Of a stretch of 64,000 nt of DNA, positions 1-12,829 are shown piece by piece. Below the pieces are notes generated by a model. That model saw nothing but the letters and a program-made list of their open reading frames with translations. It was not told the origin of the DNA and searched no databases. Positions within the stretch are counted from its first letter, which is position 1. Each line of letters begins with the position of its first letter. The position numbers were made by a program, and so were the translations under genes. Origin of the DNA: Dasypus novemcinctus (Eukaryota > Chordata > Mammalia > Cingulata > Dasypodidae); contig NC_080682.1 of NCBI RefSeq assembly GCF_030445035.2, forward strand, positions 32,780,770 through 32,844,769, read 5' to 3'.

Positions 1-1462
1 GCAGTTTGTGTTATTTTATTATTATTGTAAGGATACTTAAGTTTGAAAGTATTTAAAAAACAAACAAGACTGCAAGTGTTGGAGAGGATGAAGAGGAATG
101 GAAACCCTCATCCACTGCTGGTTGGAGATGTAGAATGATGCTACCATTGTGGAAAGCAGTATGGTGGTTCCTCAGAAAACTAAACTATAGATCTACCATA
201 TGATCTAGCAATTCCTCAGTGAGTATATACCCCGAAGAACTGAAAGCAAGGACACAGACAGATATATGCACACCATTGTTCACAGAGTTATTATTCACTA
301 TTGCCAATAGTTGGTAGCCATCCAAATGCCCAACAACAGATGAACTGATGAACAAATTGTGGTTATATATACAATGGAATATTACTCAGCCTTAAGAAGG
401 AATGCAGTATTTATACATGGGATAACGGATGAATCTTGAAGTCCTTATATTGAGTAAAGTAAGCCATGTACTGAAGGACAAATATTACATGACCTCACTG
501 ATATGAATTAAGCAAACTGAACAGACATACAGTTCTACAGTCTAGAAGATAGGTTTACAGGACACACAATTGTAGAAGAAGACTCTGAGCCAATGCCCAT
601 ATGGAAAAAAATCTGTGATAAGGTGTAAGTGTGTAGTTGTGCAGTGGATGGGCAATGCAGTGGGTTGGGCAGTGCTGGTTTGTGAGGGTGGTAGGGGGGA
701 TGGGTTGCACTGTCCATGGAACTAGGGTGAGGGTTGGGGAGTGTGAATATGTGGTTGAAACTAAATGTTGGGAATATTCTTTTTACAATATGGTAAGTAC
801 AGGGGTACTGGTACAAGGTGTTGGATGTGGGGGGCATTCTGGGTAGGGCTCACCTGGGGCAGGCTTTTAAGGAGTGTGTGAGTGTTCATCTTGTCATAGT
901 TGTGGTGTATCAGTGGGTCGAGACCCACATAATGAGAAGGAAGTTGTTAGGCTCCCATCCAGAGAAGTCCTGCTATTTCTCAAATAGAAGGGTGACAGTA
1001 TCTCGAGAGTATAGGCAGTGAATAATAGGCAATAACAGGCCAGTATGTCAAGTCCTCAATGTCATTGCAAGTAACTATGAATCATGTTCTTCAAGGAGTG
1101 AAACTTGGTGGTTTCCAAGGCCCTTGCAGGGGGAGGAATAGAATATATGGAATGGTGCAATGGAATTGTTCTACATGATCTTGCTATGATGGATATAGAC
1201 CCTGTTAAATTTCATTAAAATTCATAAAAGTGTGTGGTCTAAAATGTAAACCATAATGTAAATCATTGACCATGTTTGGTAGCAATGCTTCAATAATTGT
1301 TCATCAATTGTAATAAATGTACCATCAACATGCAAAATGTTATTAATATGGGAAAGGGTATTAGGGGGAGAATATTGGGTATATGAGAATCTGCTATATT
1401 CTGTATGTGACTTTTTTTTGTAACCTAAAACTTCTTTTAAGATAAAATGAAAAAAAAAAAAG
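1..1462 (+). repeat. LINE-1 3' UTR and 3' end, sense
   Basis: Positions 61-530 read as the end of a mammalian L1, with the familiar block of isolated-animal wording such as 'gaagaactgaaagcaagg' near 234 and the 'caatggaatattactcag' block near 373. A G-rich stretch follows at 630-850. The 3' end at 1230-1462 shares the motif series seen in the other L1 3' ends of this window and finishes in an A-rich tail at 1448-1461. Two L1 3' UTR pieces may be fused here. No coding capacity remains. Confidence 0.75.
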
Positions 1463-1689
1463 ACACTAGGGCAATAAGTGGAAGAAAATGTCAGTGTAAA
1501 TACAAGACAACAGATCTTACAGCAAGGAAAGACATAATGTCAATTTTTAAAATTTGTTTTTCTTATTTCAAATTTATTTTTTAATTTTTGTATTTTAATG
1601 TTATTTTAAAACCATCATTACTAATTTATTTTCTTATTAATTGTCTTGGTTATTGTGATGGCTTCATTTTTTAAGAAGTTTTGGATCAT

Positions 1690-2160
1690 GGAAGGTTTAC
1701 AACTCTGGCAGGAGAGGATCATTGATGTGAGGTGCCAGTGATGAGGGATGTATCAGAGGAAATTCACTTGGGGCACACCTCTAGGGCATATGAATATGTT
1801 CAAGTGTTCATGGGGCATTGTCATGATGGATGGAGATTCACACAATAACTCCAAGAATATCGAAACACATCCTGGGGAGTTCTGCTGCATTCTCTAAAGG
1901 GACAGCAAGAATCCCCCAAGTACAAGGGTAGTGACTAGTGAAGGAGGATGGACCATTGACAAGTACATGACTGTACTTATGAACCTTTATTTTTGAAATT
2001 GAAACTTAGCATATAAATGCAGTACCTTTCCTCAGCATGGGACATGACTCCCAGTGAAGAACCTCCCTGGCTGCAAGGTATTACTACCTAACACCAACTA
2101 GGAATGCAACTGGAAAAAGACCTTGACCAAAAAGGGAAAAGGATAAAGAATATGAGTTTT
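1690..2160 (+). repeat. L1 3' UTR-type fragment, sense
   Basis: This stretch matches, in reverse complement, the outer part of the long antisense L1 units at 31700-32330 and 32900-33230. Shared pieces include the 'gggacatgactcccag' block near 2040 and the 'ctccctggctg' block near 2065. It is an old fragment without a clear tail. Confidence 0.55.
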
Positions 2161-2289
2161 TATGGCTAAGAGACTTCAAAGCATGTATTTTTATGTGACA
2201 TTTATATAACATAAATATCTTTAAATTTATATATATAAATAAAAAGTAAAAATGATGCTATATACATTAAGCATCAATTTCTATTCTCA

Positions 2290-2600
2290 ACCCATCTTCT
2301 TTTTACCAAGAACCTATTTTCTAGAGTTTACCTCTATGTGTTTACTCATCATATTTATTTCATATTAGTGAGACAATACAGTTTATATGCTTATGGATCT
2401 GGTTTATTTCACACAACATAATATCCTCTAAATTCATCCATATTGCTATATGCATCTCAATTTCATTTCTTCTTACAGCTGAATAGTGTTCCATTTTATG
2501 TATATACTAAACTTTGGTTGATGGACACTTGTTCTGGTTCCATATTTTACCAATTGTGAATAAAATGCTGCTATGAACATTGATATAGAAATGCCAATGT
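2290..2600 (-). repeat. LINE-1 3' region, antisense fragment
   Basis: The reverse complement contains the block common to mammalian L1 3' regions: the sense form of 'ttggttgatggacacttg' (about 2515) and of 'aattgtgaataaaatgctgc' (about 2552). It is opposite in strand to the preceding fragment. Confidence 0.65.
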
Positions 2601-3199
2601 GGTGTTTGTTGTGAGTTACTTTTATGGTATCATTGAGATAAACACATTTTTTTCTCCTTTGATCTCAGATGTCACTCTGGCTTTTAATTTGACCATCAAA
2701 ACCATGGCAGTCCCAGATTTTGTCTAAAGTGGAGGGGCATTCCTTGTGAATTTTAATATTTTCTGGTCACTGGATATTTTTTCTCCAAAATTAGCTTGCT
2801 GAGAAATTGACTTATTTGTTTTAAGTTGAGTGTCAACATTTGAAATGGAGTCTGGAGTGTGGAGATGGCCACAGGCATGTGGATGCACCCAGCTAGATGC
2901 TCATATTCCTTCATGTCTTTTGTGATATCTGTGACCAAAGCAGGGCAAAGAGTCAATTGAGTTGAGTTAGCAGGCTCTCCATGGCTGTGGTTAGCAAATG
3001 ATCTTAGAGTCTTGTACAGGGCGCACAGAATATTCTAGTTACGTAAAAATGGGTGCAAGAGCTTCTTAATGCATATGAAACAATCCTAATAATACATATC
3101 TCACAGAGTTGCAGGGGAATGGAGCAATATAAAATTTGAAAACAATGAGTGAGTGAAAACTATTATTATAGTGTTGATATTCTTAGAATAGACAATGCA

Positions 3200-4980
3200 G
3201 ACTAGAGAATCTTCTCTCTCATATTAAATATCTTACATGTAAGGTCTAGAGCTATGCAATATATTCCTCCCAGGGCTGCATATTCTACTTACTAAACATG
3301 CAGCCATAAGCAAGTTCCTCAACTTCCTTTTGCCTCATTTACCACATTTGTACAAGGGAATGATGAGGTACCTATATCAAAGACTGTTGTGAGTTTACAT
3401 GAAATAATGTATGTAATGCTTAGAATACCATGTGGCATAGAATAAACTCTTTTTTTTGTCTGTTGCCATCATTCATTATAGAGAATGAGAGCTCATGGAG
3501 TGACCATACAGTATTCTTCCAAAAATGTTATTAACTCGTATGTATAACTTATCTTCATTTCTCTTGTGGATGGTAGGATTCTGGGCAAAGGCAGAAATTA
3601 GGAGAAAGGAAAGGTTCAGTTCAGTATGATTCTAAAATCTTCTGTTTGATCTCCCTGCTAAAAAAAAAAAAAAATGGCAGTGAGGGTAAGATTTCAGAAA
3701 AGTTCATAAAAGATAGATGAATGTGAACACCATAAGAATTAATAAATAGTGAGCACTTTTATGTATTAGTCATTCTGCTATGTGTGATGGCTCATCTGAG
3801 CTTCATGTAATCTACATGAGGACGACATTATTTCCATTTTGCATAAAAGGAAATTCGGCCCAGGTTAAACAGCTAACAATCAGTATTGCTCAGATTTAAG
3901 TCCCGAGTGGTCAGATTTCTAATCCTGAGCTCTATTTATGACGCTATTTTACCTCATCAGACACTGATGCTGTGATGTTTGTTACCCATGGGGTGCAATG
4001 GGAAAGTACTTGTCACTGACTGTTTAGGAGCTTTGGTTCTATCACCAGGAACAGGCAGGGTTTATTCCTCAGACAGAATCTGGGTACAGCAGCTGAACAG
4101 GACACAGAGGTTGGAGAAATAGGAACATCTCCTTATTCTTGGTAAACTGCCTAAGCCTAATAGAGAGCTTTGATTTTAGAATTTCTTGATAACTGCAGAG
4201 TGGAAGGAAAGACTAACCAGAAGATTAGACTTATGAACAGGCATTCTTTACATAAATGGGCCATGTGAATATCGGAAGCAAATTATACTTGCAAGATATG
4301 AAACTGGATGTGACTCTCAATTCCCCCACTTCATAATCATGTGACTCCTGAATGTCAAGTAACTTAACAAAGCCTGTTGAACAGCATTAAATAAAATAGT
4401 GTTATTGGGAGAAATATAAAAGATAGCATGTGACAACATCAAACTAATATATTTTGCATCAAAATAATTGGAAAATATTTTCTGATTTAAATTGATAGAA
4501 ATGTTATTGTGGCCTGCTTAACTATTAGTATAACACAGTTGGTCGTCAGTTTTTGACTCCTGGTCAATCTCTGTCAGAAAAATCTGAAGCAAATTTTTCC
4601 AACATCTCCATGCAACAGTTCCTCTTTTGCAAAATAGAAGATTGCAAAAATATGGTTCCATGGGGAAAGAAGATAAGAATGACATCATTCTTCATGTCAG
4701 AATGAATGTAAGGAAGGAGAGAATAGAGTCCCATGTGAAAGAAAAATTTTTGAAAGAAAAATTTGTCTAGCTATAAAACATACACTTTAAGAATATCTTA
4801 CAAAATCAGATGCAAAATAAGATGTTTTCTTGCATATGAAAGCTAAAAGAATTCATCAACACACTCACAATAACAGATAAAAAAGGAGTCAATGCAGAAG
4901 AAGAGTGATTCTAGATGGAGATATGGATCTCTACAAAGGAATGATGGCCATCAAAAATGGAAACTGCATGAGTAAACACA
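3200..4980 (-). repeat. duplicated OR-unit upstream block, minus copy 0
   Basis: This non-coding block matches 13070-14715 in the same order and orientation. Paired landmarks are the 'agtaaactctttg'-like motif (3445 and 13278), the 'gcagctgaacagga' motif (about 4088 and 13937) and the 'gacatcattcttcatgtca' motif (about 4681; 'gacatcgttcttcatgtca' at 14475). In plus-strand units the same DNA, reverse-complemented, lies several kb upstream of an OR. Its own receptor would lie to the left and is not in this window. No gene is seen inside it. Confidence 0.7.
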
Positions 4981-5269
4981 TGTGATTTATTTCATAGTAC
5001 TTAAACATATTTAAATATTATTCACTGTTAAAACAAAAATAAACATGGCCTAAATATGGGTTCCTGACTGTTTAATTGTGGTTGACTGAGAGGCCTTAGG
5101 ATACTGGATTCCTAGCAATTCTACTCATCCAGTTTAGCAATTTTAACAGCATGGATATAATAATTGTTTCAGAAATTCCCAGGAGTCAGTATATCATAAT
5201 CTAGTTGGGTGAATGAGGCAGACTTATAGTCTATCCTACAGATGGAGGATCATGCAGACATAGATTGCG

Positions 5270-6487
5270 AATAGATGTTTATATGCAGAAGTCATTGAAA
5301 ACGTCCCACTCACCGAAGCTCCGTTGTAAATTATACCTATAGGATGAAGATGTGAAACTTTGTACAGAGCAAGGCTTCACTTCCATTATTTCTCCCTCAG
5401 CCTCTAACGTGGACTTGGTTGCAACCTTGCCAGAAATCACTTGGACTGCAGTAATTCATGTTGCACTTTGATTTTAGGCTGTTTCTGTACTTATGAATAT
5501 AGAAGTGGAGTCATTAAATTTTCTGAACTTTGGCAGGAGCTTAAGTTAGGATCCTCTTCTTTAATATAGATACAATCACTTAGAATGGCACTATAAATGC
5601 CTACACCTCAAATAAAATGATTTCATTGTGCTGCAACTGGTTTACAATTTTCTCATTAAATTTGAAATTTCAGCTGCTCTGTCATGATTACTCAGTTTTC
5701 ATCAGCTCTCTTTTATACTGGCTGCTTTTGATCCTGTTAGCCAAGGTTCAAATCCATCCAATAAAACCTATTTTGAAGGTAAAATACTCTGTAGGCTGTT
5801 TTTGATAGAAAAAAATGCTCTACAAAAATCTATCTGAGCATAACATGAGTAAGTTTACTCTCTGGCTGTGCCTTGAAGATTTAATACCTTTCCTGATGTT
5901 ACACAGAGAAAATATGGGTCTTGCCCAAATTACAGTGTGAACGGTTCTCCCTTAATAAATGGTGCAACATTAATTTTGGGTGACTTGCCTTAATGACCTT
6001 CATTCTTCCAAACTCATATCTTCCCACATGATCCCAATCTCTCACATAGGAAGTCTGCTCTGACTTCAAAAGTTGGAATTAAAATTATGATTTTCAGCAA
6101 AATACATATCCATCATACATATAATTTATTTACTTTTTAAAGTATTAATTTATAAATTAATAGTCTATACCTAGAGCTCTGAAAAAATTGTCCCACTGAT
6201 TATATTATAAGCCATGGATTTTTCAAACATTGTGAAAAATTTTATGTCAATCAGAATGTCTCCTTGATCAGTAATTTGTAAATGCAAAGAATTTTCTATA
6301 TAGAAGAGATTTTAGTCACCATTTAAACAAATATCAATATTTCATGAAAAAGGAAACATTATCGCTTCCAGATAGCAAGGGATTAAAACACATTTAATCC
6401 ACATATTATGACTATAAAATTATTATCTTTTCATCAATCATACTTGCAAAAATAGAAATAGGTTGTGTTTCATCTTTTGTAATCACC
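5270..6487 (-). repeat. downstream flank of OR pseudogene 1 (duplicated block)
   Basis: In reverse complement, 5270-5440 matches about 19840-19990, which follows OR pseudogene 2. The shared marks are 'tgacttctgcat' and 'cagaggctgagggagaa'-like strings. This places it as the 3' flank of the minus-strand receptor that starts at 7387. Short ORFs here are not conserved between copies and are not called as genes. Confidence 0.55.
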
Positions 6488-7387
6488 TTAATGTTTACTC
6501 AAGACCACTCTTTGGGTCAAGAGCTTCCTCATGTCATTTTTAACCTCTGCATTTCTGAGGGTCTAGACTAAAGGTTTTAACATGTGTGTTATTATAGTAT
6601 AAAATACTGCCATTCCTTTATCAATAGGGAGGGTAAGCATAGGTTGAAGGTACACAAATATACAAGGCACAACAAATAGACAACTAGAGTAATATGAGAG
6701 CCACAGATGGAGAGAGAGATCCTCTGTGCTTCAGAGCTGTGAGTTCTGAGTTAGTAAAGAGTGAGGATATGAAAGATGATAAGAATAAAAAAAAAACTAA
6801 GCATGCACATGAACGCACTATTGACAGCAACAAAGAGTCCAATGATGTGTGTGTCACTTCAGGTGAGTTTCAGCAAAAGATAAAGATCACATATGAAATA
6901 GTCAATGACATTAGGGCCACAGAAGGGCAACCAAAGCACAAAAAGAATTTGAATTAGTGCATGAAGAAATCCCCCAGCCCAGGACATGACCACGAGGCGT
7001 TCACACACCTGCTAGTTCGTTGTGATCATGTAGTGCAGGGGCCTGCAGATGGACACATAGCAGTCATATGCCATCACCGTGAGTAGGATGACCTCAACTC
7101 CCCCAAGGAAATGCTCTGCAAATCTTGAGGCATGCACCCATTGAAGGAGATTGTATTTTTCAGAATGAGTAATTTAAATACCATTTAGGGAACCATAGTA
7201 GAAGATAAGGAGACATGTAAAAAGGAAAAGAAAGATAGGAAAATACATGGGGCATCCCAGGGCTGGACTGATGGCAATGGTCACTACAGGGTGAGAAAGT
7301 AGATGAGTGTAAACATGATAATCAAGAGTTCTGCACATCCCAGTGCTGGGTCATTCCAAGCAAGATGAATTCTGTCATGTTGTTCAT
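6488..7387 (-). pseudogene. olfactory receptor family 4 pseudogene 1
   Basis: Read on the minus strand from an ATG at 7387, the sequence begins MNNMTEFILLGMTQ, as in family-4 ORs, and ends near RKLLTQRVVLSKH with a stop at 6488-6490. Total length is 900 bases, normal for an OR. Recognisable parts in order are the N-terminus, the TM2 region, a TM3 '[16 protein letters not shown]' stretch (the usual [10 protein letters not shown] with R replaced by C), 'FLHALIQILF', the 'PFCGPNVID' loop and the C-terminal 'LRNAEVKND'. It is broken: a one-base loss after about codon 19 shifts the frame, and stops interrupt the TM4 side (N-stop-QV), the second extracellular loop (KLT-stop-SDTH, where the intact copy has Cys) and the region after TM5. 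The nearest relative in the window is the intact gene at 43498. It was a G-protein-coupled odorant receptor and cannot encode one now. Confidence 0.93.
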
Positions 7388-7421
7388 CACTCCATGAATT
7401 CAAGTTCATTTGTTTGTTTGG

Positions 7422-7442
7422 TTTTTTTTTTTTTTTTTTTTT
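7422..7442. repeat. T21 homopolymer in the 5' flank of OR pseudogene 1
   Basis: A run of 21 T lies between the putative splice acceptor (7459-7460 on the minus strand) and the start codon. It makes this leader about 71 bases instead of the 40-42 bases seen in the other three OR copies. Confidence 0.9.
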
Positions 7443-7458
7443 GGTATAATTGACTTAT

Positions 7459-7480
7459 CTGCAAATAGCACAGGGATTGT
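7459..7480 (-). promoter_or_regulatory. predicted 5'-UTR splice acceptor, OR pseudogene 1
   Basis: On the minus strand a pyrimidine-rich stretch ends in 'ctgtgctatttgcag', followed by 'ataagtc'. The same motif precedes all four OR reading frames, at 14911, 27245 and 43455 in the plus-strand copies. OR genes usually join a non-coding 5' exon to a single coding exon, so this is read as the remnant of that acceptor. Confidence 0.6.
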
Positions 7481-7639
7481 AATGGTGATAGATCAATTTT
7501 GATCAAGAAAATAATATATCTGCCAGATAGTTTGTTCCCAGATAGTTTGACAGAAATCCTTGAGAAATACACCCCTGACTTAAAGTTGGACTCTATTATT
7601 ATAATTTACATATTGAACACAGAGCTATTTTCTACACAC

Positions 7640-9430
7640 ACATACACAAACAAATAGAGATGGTTTTATTACTGTTGACATGTCAGACACATTTCCTGCA
7701 ATGGACGGATCCTTTCCAATAACCCCCATAGTATTTTCTGTCATAGAGAATCAGGAATAAAAAGAGGACTTGTAGACAAGGGCAGTGACTTGAATCATAA
7801 CATTTGCTCCCCTGTGCCCTTTCATCCTTGTTATTTTCACCTTGTTTTAGGGTGGATATAAAGCATCAGGTGATTTAAATTTGAAATAAGGGGTGGTGTA
7901 ATGACATTTCTGAAATGAGGGAATATTTGAGGAAAATTAAGATACACATTGATATTTTTATTTACTGTTATATTGAAACAGAATTGAATAAGAACACCAT
8001 AGAAAACTTCTCTAAGGATGTCCTGAAGAGATTACAACAGACAGCACCATGGAAACCAATATTCACCAAACTTATCTGAAACTTTAGAATTCACTATTTG
8101 AAGAACTTCAGTCATATTTAGAGTTCAGAAGCATTTTGCAAATCAACATTCAATTTAAGGAAGACTATAAAATATTTTCTAGACAAATTCTGAAAACATA
8201 CTTTTAAAGTGAGGAAACAAAAACACCATAATTTATTCTGGACAGAGCGTTTACTTCAGAATAGATAGACAATTGTTGTGTTCCCTTTTCACTGATAAGG
8301 GGCTGTGTGATGTTTATTTATGGACCTTCATTTATTGAACCTACACTTTTTCATACATAATGTGGGAAAAATTATTAAGGGCATAGATGAATTGAAGAAC
8401 AATGCTAATACATAAATCAAAGTTGGTGTCATAAAGGTAAAACAGAGTTTTCCTCACATTTCCAGATTATACATGAAAAAAAAAAAGGAGAACACATATT
8501 ATTATCCTTGAAATAATCACCCATTATGATATCAATAGAGAAATAAGTGAAAAAAAAAAGTGAGGCTATTACTTTGCACATTGCATATATAAATTTGGTT
8601 TTATATAATAAGGGCTAAGTACTCATCTCAAGAAGTTAGTAAAATCATCAATTAGATTAAAAGGTTGAATGCAGGAGTCAATTCATTAGATATAAAAAGT
8701 TATTAGATTTGATAAATAAAGAACTTACTGGTATTTAACAAATACAATTAAAACAGGAAAACACAGAGAAGCCCAATAAGAAAGTACGGTCAAATCCCAA
8801 AGGACATCAAGTTAAAGTAAATTAAAAAATTGTGGAATTAGTGATAATGGTAATAAAAGTTTTTAATAACTAATAAATTTTTTTCAAAATAAAGTAAATC
8901 TTTATATTACCATCAGAAAGGGGAAAAACAGAAACTAAAAAAGAGAAATGAATATTGTATATCAGTACCTTAAAATAAAGCATAAATCTGTTCAAATGCA
9001 GGAAAACAAAGAGGCGAATATGTATCTGTCCTGGATGGGGAGGGGCATGTTAAGCAAAACTGCAAAGAATAAAACATAGGACAAATATCAATTCAACTAC
9101 ATAAAGTCATGGAACCACACAAAATTAAGTACAATAATTTTTATAGCTATTTCTATAAATACAACTTTATTTTTTTAAAGTGTCTCAAACTGTTATAAAA
9201 AATTGGCAAAAGTAATTTTCAGGAAAATAAACCACCAATAAACTCTCTGTTTCATAATCTGCAAAGAAATGCAATTTAAAATGGGAGATAATTTTAATTA
9301 GTGAATTCACTAAAATGTATGAGAGCTGTATTATCCAGTGTTGGTGACTTTATATAATAAAGGCTTTATATTTGTCCAGGTCCTTTTATCCCAGTATTCC
9401 TTGATCTTACAAATCTATTTTAGATTTTGA
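7640..9430. other. intergenic, no gene seen
   Basis: AT-rich upstream flank of the minus-strand pseudogene. Some parts, for example 9240-9350, faintly resemble old L1 3' DNA. I see no conserved reading frame, RNA gene or array here. Confidence 0.5.
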
Positions 9431-10500
9431 AATATGGACCTTGTTTGACATTGATGCAAGAATATTGCAATAATGCTGTTAACTATAGTCCCTAAGTTAC
9501 ATTAATTGTATTTTTCCCTGTATTCTTACCACCTTTTAATAATAATGTACATTTGTTCTAGTTCATAGAATAACATTCTTGTATTTGTACCATTAACCAC
9601 AGTTCTCATCCAAACCCAAGTTCAATACGTTATAATCCCTAGAACATTCTCTAGCTTTCTTTCAATAGACATTTACGTCCCTAGACTACCCCTTTCAGCC
9701 ACAATCACATTTATAAATCAGCAGTGTTAGCTGTACTCATTATAATGTGTTACCATCAACTCTATCCATTTCCACACTTTTGCAATCAACCTAATGAGAA
9801 ATTATACATACCTTAAACATCAGTACTCTTTTTCAGTCTCATCCCATCTCATAGTAACCTATATTCTAGATTTTAATGCCATGTGTTTGTTCATCGTATT
9901 TAGTTCATATTCGTGAGACCATTCAATATTTGTCATTTTATGTATGGCTTATTTTACTCAGCATAGTGTCATTTTTTAGGTTCATCCATGTTGTCATAGG
10001 TGTCCCAATTTAATTTCTTCCTACAGCAGCTATATCAATGCTAAGACTCAATAATAGGGGAGTAAATGAATTTTTTTCTTATTGGACTAAGGAAAACATT
10101 ATAAAATTTACTAAGACGATGCCAGCATAACTCTGTGATGAAACTGAGAGCCACAGAGTGTACCCTTGGAATGATTTGTATAAGGCATGGAAGTCTACAT
10201 AACGGTGAAACAGGGGGGTGGATGATGGACTGGTTAACAGTACAATATGAGAGTATTCTCTCATGAACCATGACAAATGTACAATACTAACACAGGATAT
10301 TAATAATAGGGGTGGTGATGGAAAAATATATCAGATGTAAGCTCTGGACCATAACTACCAATAATATCTTGATGTTCTTTCAGAATTTGTAATAAGCATT
10401 CCATAACAATGCAAGGTTTTGGTGGAAGGGTGATATATGGGAAATATGCATGTTAGGTATGACTGTTTTGTAAGCCCACAATTTCTCTAATAAAAAATAT
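9430..10500 (+). repeat. LINE-1 3' UTR insertion with inverted 5' part
   Basis: The right half (about 10035-10497) is L1 3' UTR in the plus sense and matches 36950-37390 closely, including 'gtttatggaaaaatat'-like and 'gtaagcccacaatttc' motifs, ending in an A-rich tail near 10490. The left half (about 9430-10030) is L1 3'-region sequence in the opposite sense, with landmarks such as 'ggttcatccatgttgtcat' at about 9979. A head-to-head joint inside one insertion is the known twin-priming outcome of L1 integration. Confidence 0.65.
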
Positions 10501-10839
10501 ATAAATAGGCCAAAATTAAAATTAGAGGTTTTATTTTCACAACATTTTTTATAATAGTGAAAAAGAAAAAAACCCATGTGTATATAAAGGGGAACAATTT
10601 TTAAAATTATGACATATAATTAAAAATATCAGATGGACATTAAAGAGGTTGGTTAGAAGAATTAATTATGTGAAAGGTACTTTCAATATAATACTGAGTG
10701 GAAAATTCAAAATAAAAACATTGATATATTAGTTTACCAAGTGGTTATAATGATATATGTGCATAAAAAAGTATCTTAAAACTACATTAAGATAAGTATT
10801 TTGTCATAACTTACAAAATGGTGCAAGACAGAGTGTAAA

Positions 10840-11045
10840 GTATAATGTAAACTGTAGTCCATGGTTAGTAGCAATTCTTCAATATGAGTTTATCAATTGT
10901 AACAAACATACACATTAATGAAGGATGTTGTTAATTTGGTAAAGTGTGGAAGGGGAAGGAGGAGGGCATGTAGGAACGCTTTATAATTTTTATGTAGCAT
11001 TTATGTGATCTAAAGCTTCTTTAAAAATAAAAAAATAATAAAAAA
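10840..11045 (+). repeat. LINE-1 3' end, sense, short
   Basis: This carries the recurring 3' end of the window: 'aatgtaaactgtagtcca' (about 10847), 'aatgaaggatgttgttaat' (about 10917) and a terminal 'tctttaaaaataaaaaa' tail near 11018. It is heavily 5'-truncated. Confidence 0.75.
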
Positions 11046-11179
11046 GGAATATATTGTTATTATAAACAGTAAAATAATTTAATAAAAGCAGTTGTATTTT
11101 CCTATCTCAGGTCTGTGTCCATAGTACTGAGTGACAGCTTTTCTAAGTAGACTGGGTATGACATGCATGTATAATTATG

Positions 11180-11310
11180 ACTTACTTGTAAACTGAAGAA
11201 CCTAGTATCACCTCGAGAGAAAAATATCAATAAAGAAGTCACCTGTTGTACCTATCTCTCTGAATGCATTTGGAGAAGTAACAAGTTCAATCCATAACAA
11301 GCCATCTTAT
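11180..11310 (-). promoter_or_regulatory. candidate 5'-UTR exon and splice donor, OR pseudogene 1
   Basis: The reverse complement reads 'cagtttaca', then A and 'gtaagt' (donor at 11185-11180). It lies in a block conserved with 23270-23390, 40910-41030 and 57170-57270. With the acceptor at 7459 this would give an intron of about 3.7 kb. Splicing is inferred from position, consensus and conservation only. Confidence 0.45.
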
Positions 11311-12075
11311 TTTTAGAGAATATTTGGATTTAGCAACCACGGACCCATCATTAACAACTGCTTTATAGTTCATCTAGTATTATCTTAAATATAGTATTTC
11401 TTTTCCTCAATTAGTCACTTGAGAATGATTGCTAAGAGAGACTTCCCAAATAAATCTAGGTTCATGTGCACAGCTTATTTTTGCACTGTTGGCTCACACC
11501 ACCTTGTAAATGTGGACCACAAGCATCCCAGTTGAGATACAAATTTCTTAGTCAAAACTCCCACATTTCTAGTCTTCAAAAGAAATTGATGTGACAACAC
11601 CTAATCATTGGAAGATATTTCTCCCCAAGTCTCCTTCCTCCATATTTGCTGATATGAATTCTTTGGTGGCTAGATGAAATATACTATACAAGCTACCTGA
11701 TCAAAACAGTAACTTGATTTTTAAAGCCCTGGAAATATCAAACTAAGATAGAACAGGTAAATTAGGGATTGCAGGTAACTAGAAGTCTGTAATAAATTAA
11801 CATTGTATAGAATGTCCTGAAATTCACCCTTTTGAAGTCTTTCCTTAGATACCTAGTGCTCACCTGGAGGCAACTCCTTCGGACTTTGGAGTCTGGATCC
11901 TAATGGATTGGAAATTTAGAACCATACAGCATTGGTAATTTCCACTGCTTATATTAAGTGTGTTCTAAGCTCAGAAATCCCCAGAGTCTGTCTTTATCAG
12001 CATATTCTCTGATGATTACAGGGAAATCTCTAAACAGGCATTGCTCAGCACAAGAAGTTAGGGATGATCTGACTT

Positions 12076-12650
12076 TTCTTTTTTTTTTTTTTTTAATTTT
12101 TTTATTTTTTATTGACTTTGTAATAATATTACATTAAAAATATATATGTGAGGTCCCATTCAACCCCACCCCCCCACCCCCCCTCTCCCCCCCCCCCCCA
12201 ACAACACTCGTTCCCATCATCATGACACATCCATTGGATTTGGTAAGTACATCTTTGGGCACCTCTGCACCTCATATACATTGGTTCACATCATGGCCCA
12301 TACTCTCCTCTATTCCATCAAGTGGGCCCTGTGAGGATTTACAATGTCCGGTGATTACCTCTGAAGCACCATCCAGGGCAGCTCCATGTCCCGAAGACGC
12401 CTCCACCTCTCATCTCTTCCTGCCTTTCCCCATACCCTTTGTCCATTATGTCCACTTTTCCCAATCCAATGCCACCTCTTCTATGTGGACATTGGATTGG
12501 TTGTGTCCATTGCACCTCTATGTCAAGAGGAGGCTCAGATTCTACCTGGATGCTGGATGCAATCCTCCCATTTTCAGTTGTAATCACTCTAGGCTCCATG
12601 GTGTGGTGGTTGTCCTTCTTCAACTCCATCTTAGCTGAGTGTGGTAAGTG
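12076..12650 (-). repeat. LINE-1 3' UTR, antisense
   Basis: A T-rich start at 12076 (the reversed poly-A tail) and a C-rich run at 12164-12199 are followed by the recurring block with 'cattggatttggtaagtac', 'gggccctgtgaggatttaca' and 'gtggtggttgtccttcttc'. It matches 30640-31220 in detail. Overlapping ORFs of 138 and 154 codons on opposite strands fall wholly inside the repeat and are not genes. Confidence 0.8.
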
Positions 12651-12829
12651 ATCTGACTTTTCTGCTCTCAGAGGATAAGTATTAATAGCTTCAAGCCAAG
12701 ATGGCAACCAAACCAGCTTATCCTGTAGTCTCTTGTGGCTGTGGTGTCTGTAACCATGGACTGGGCAGGGGACAGAGAGCTGGCTAGGGTAGGTTACAAG
12801 CATCTTATGTCTGTGGATTGAAAGAGATC

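Noticed and set aside
6694-6957. 87-codon plus-strand frame
   Set aside because: It is the opposite strand of OR pseudogene 1, whose receptor motifs explain the sequence.
12222-12803. Frames of 138 (+) and 154 (-) codons
   Set aside because: They sit in an antisense L1 3' UTR. The same DNA in other copies does not keep either frame.
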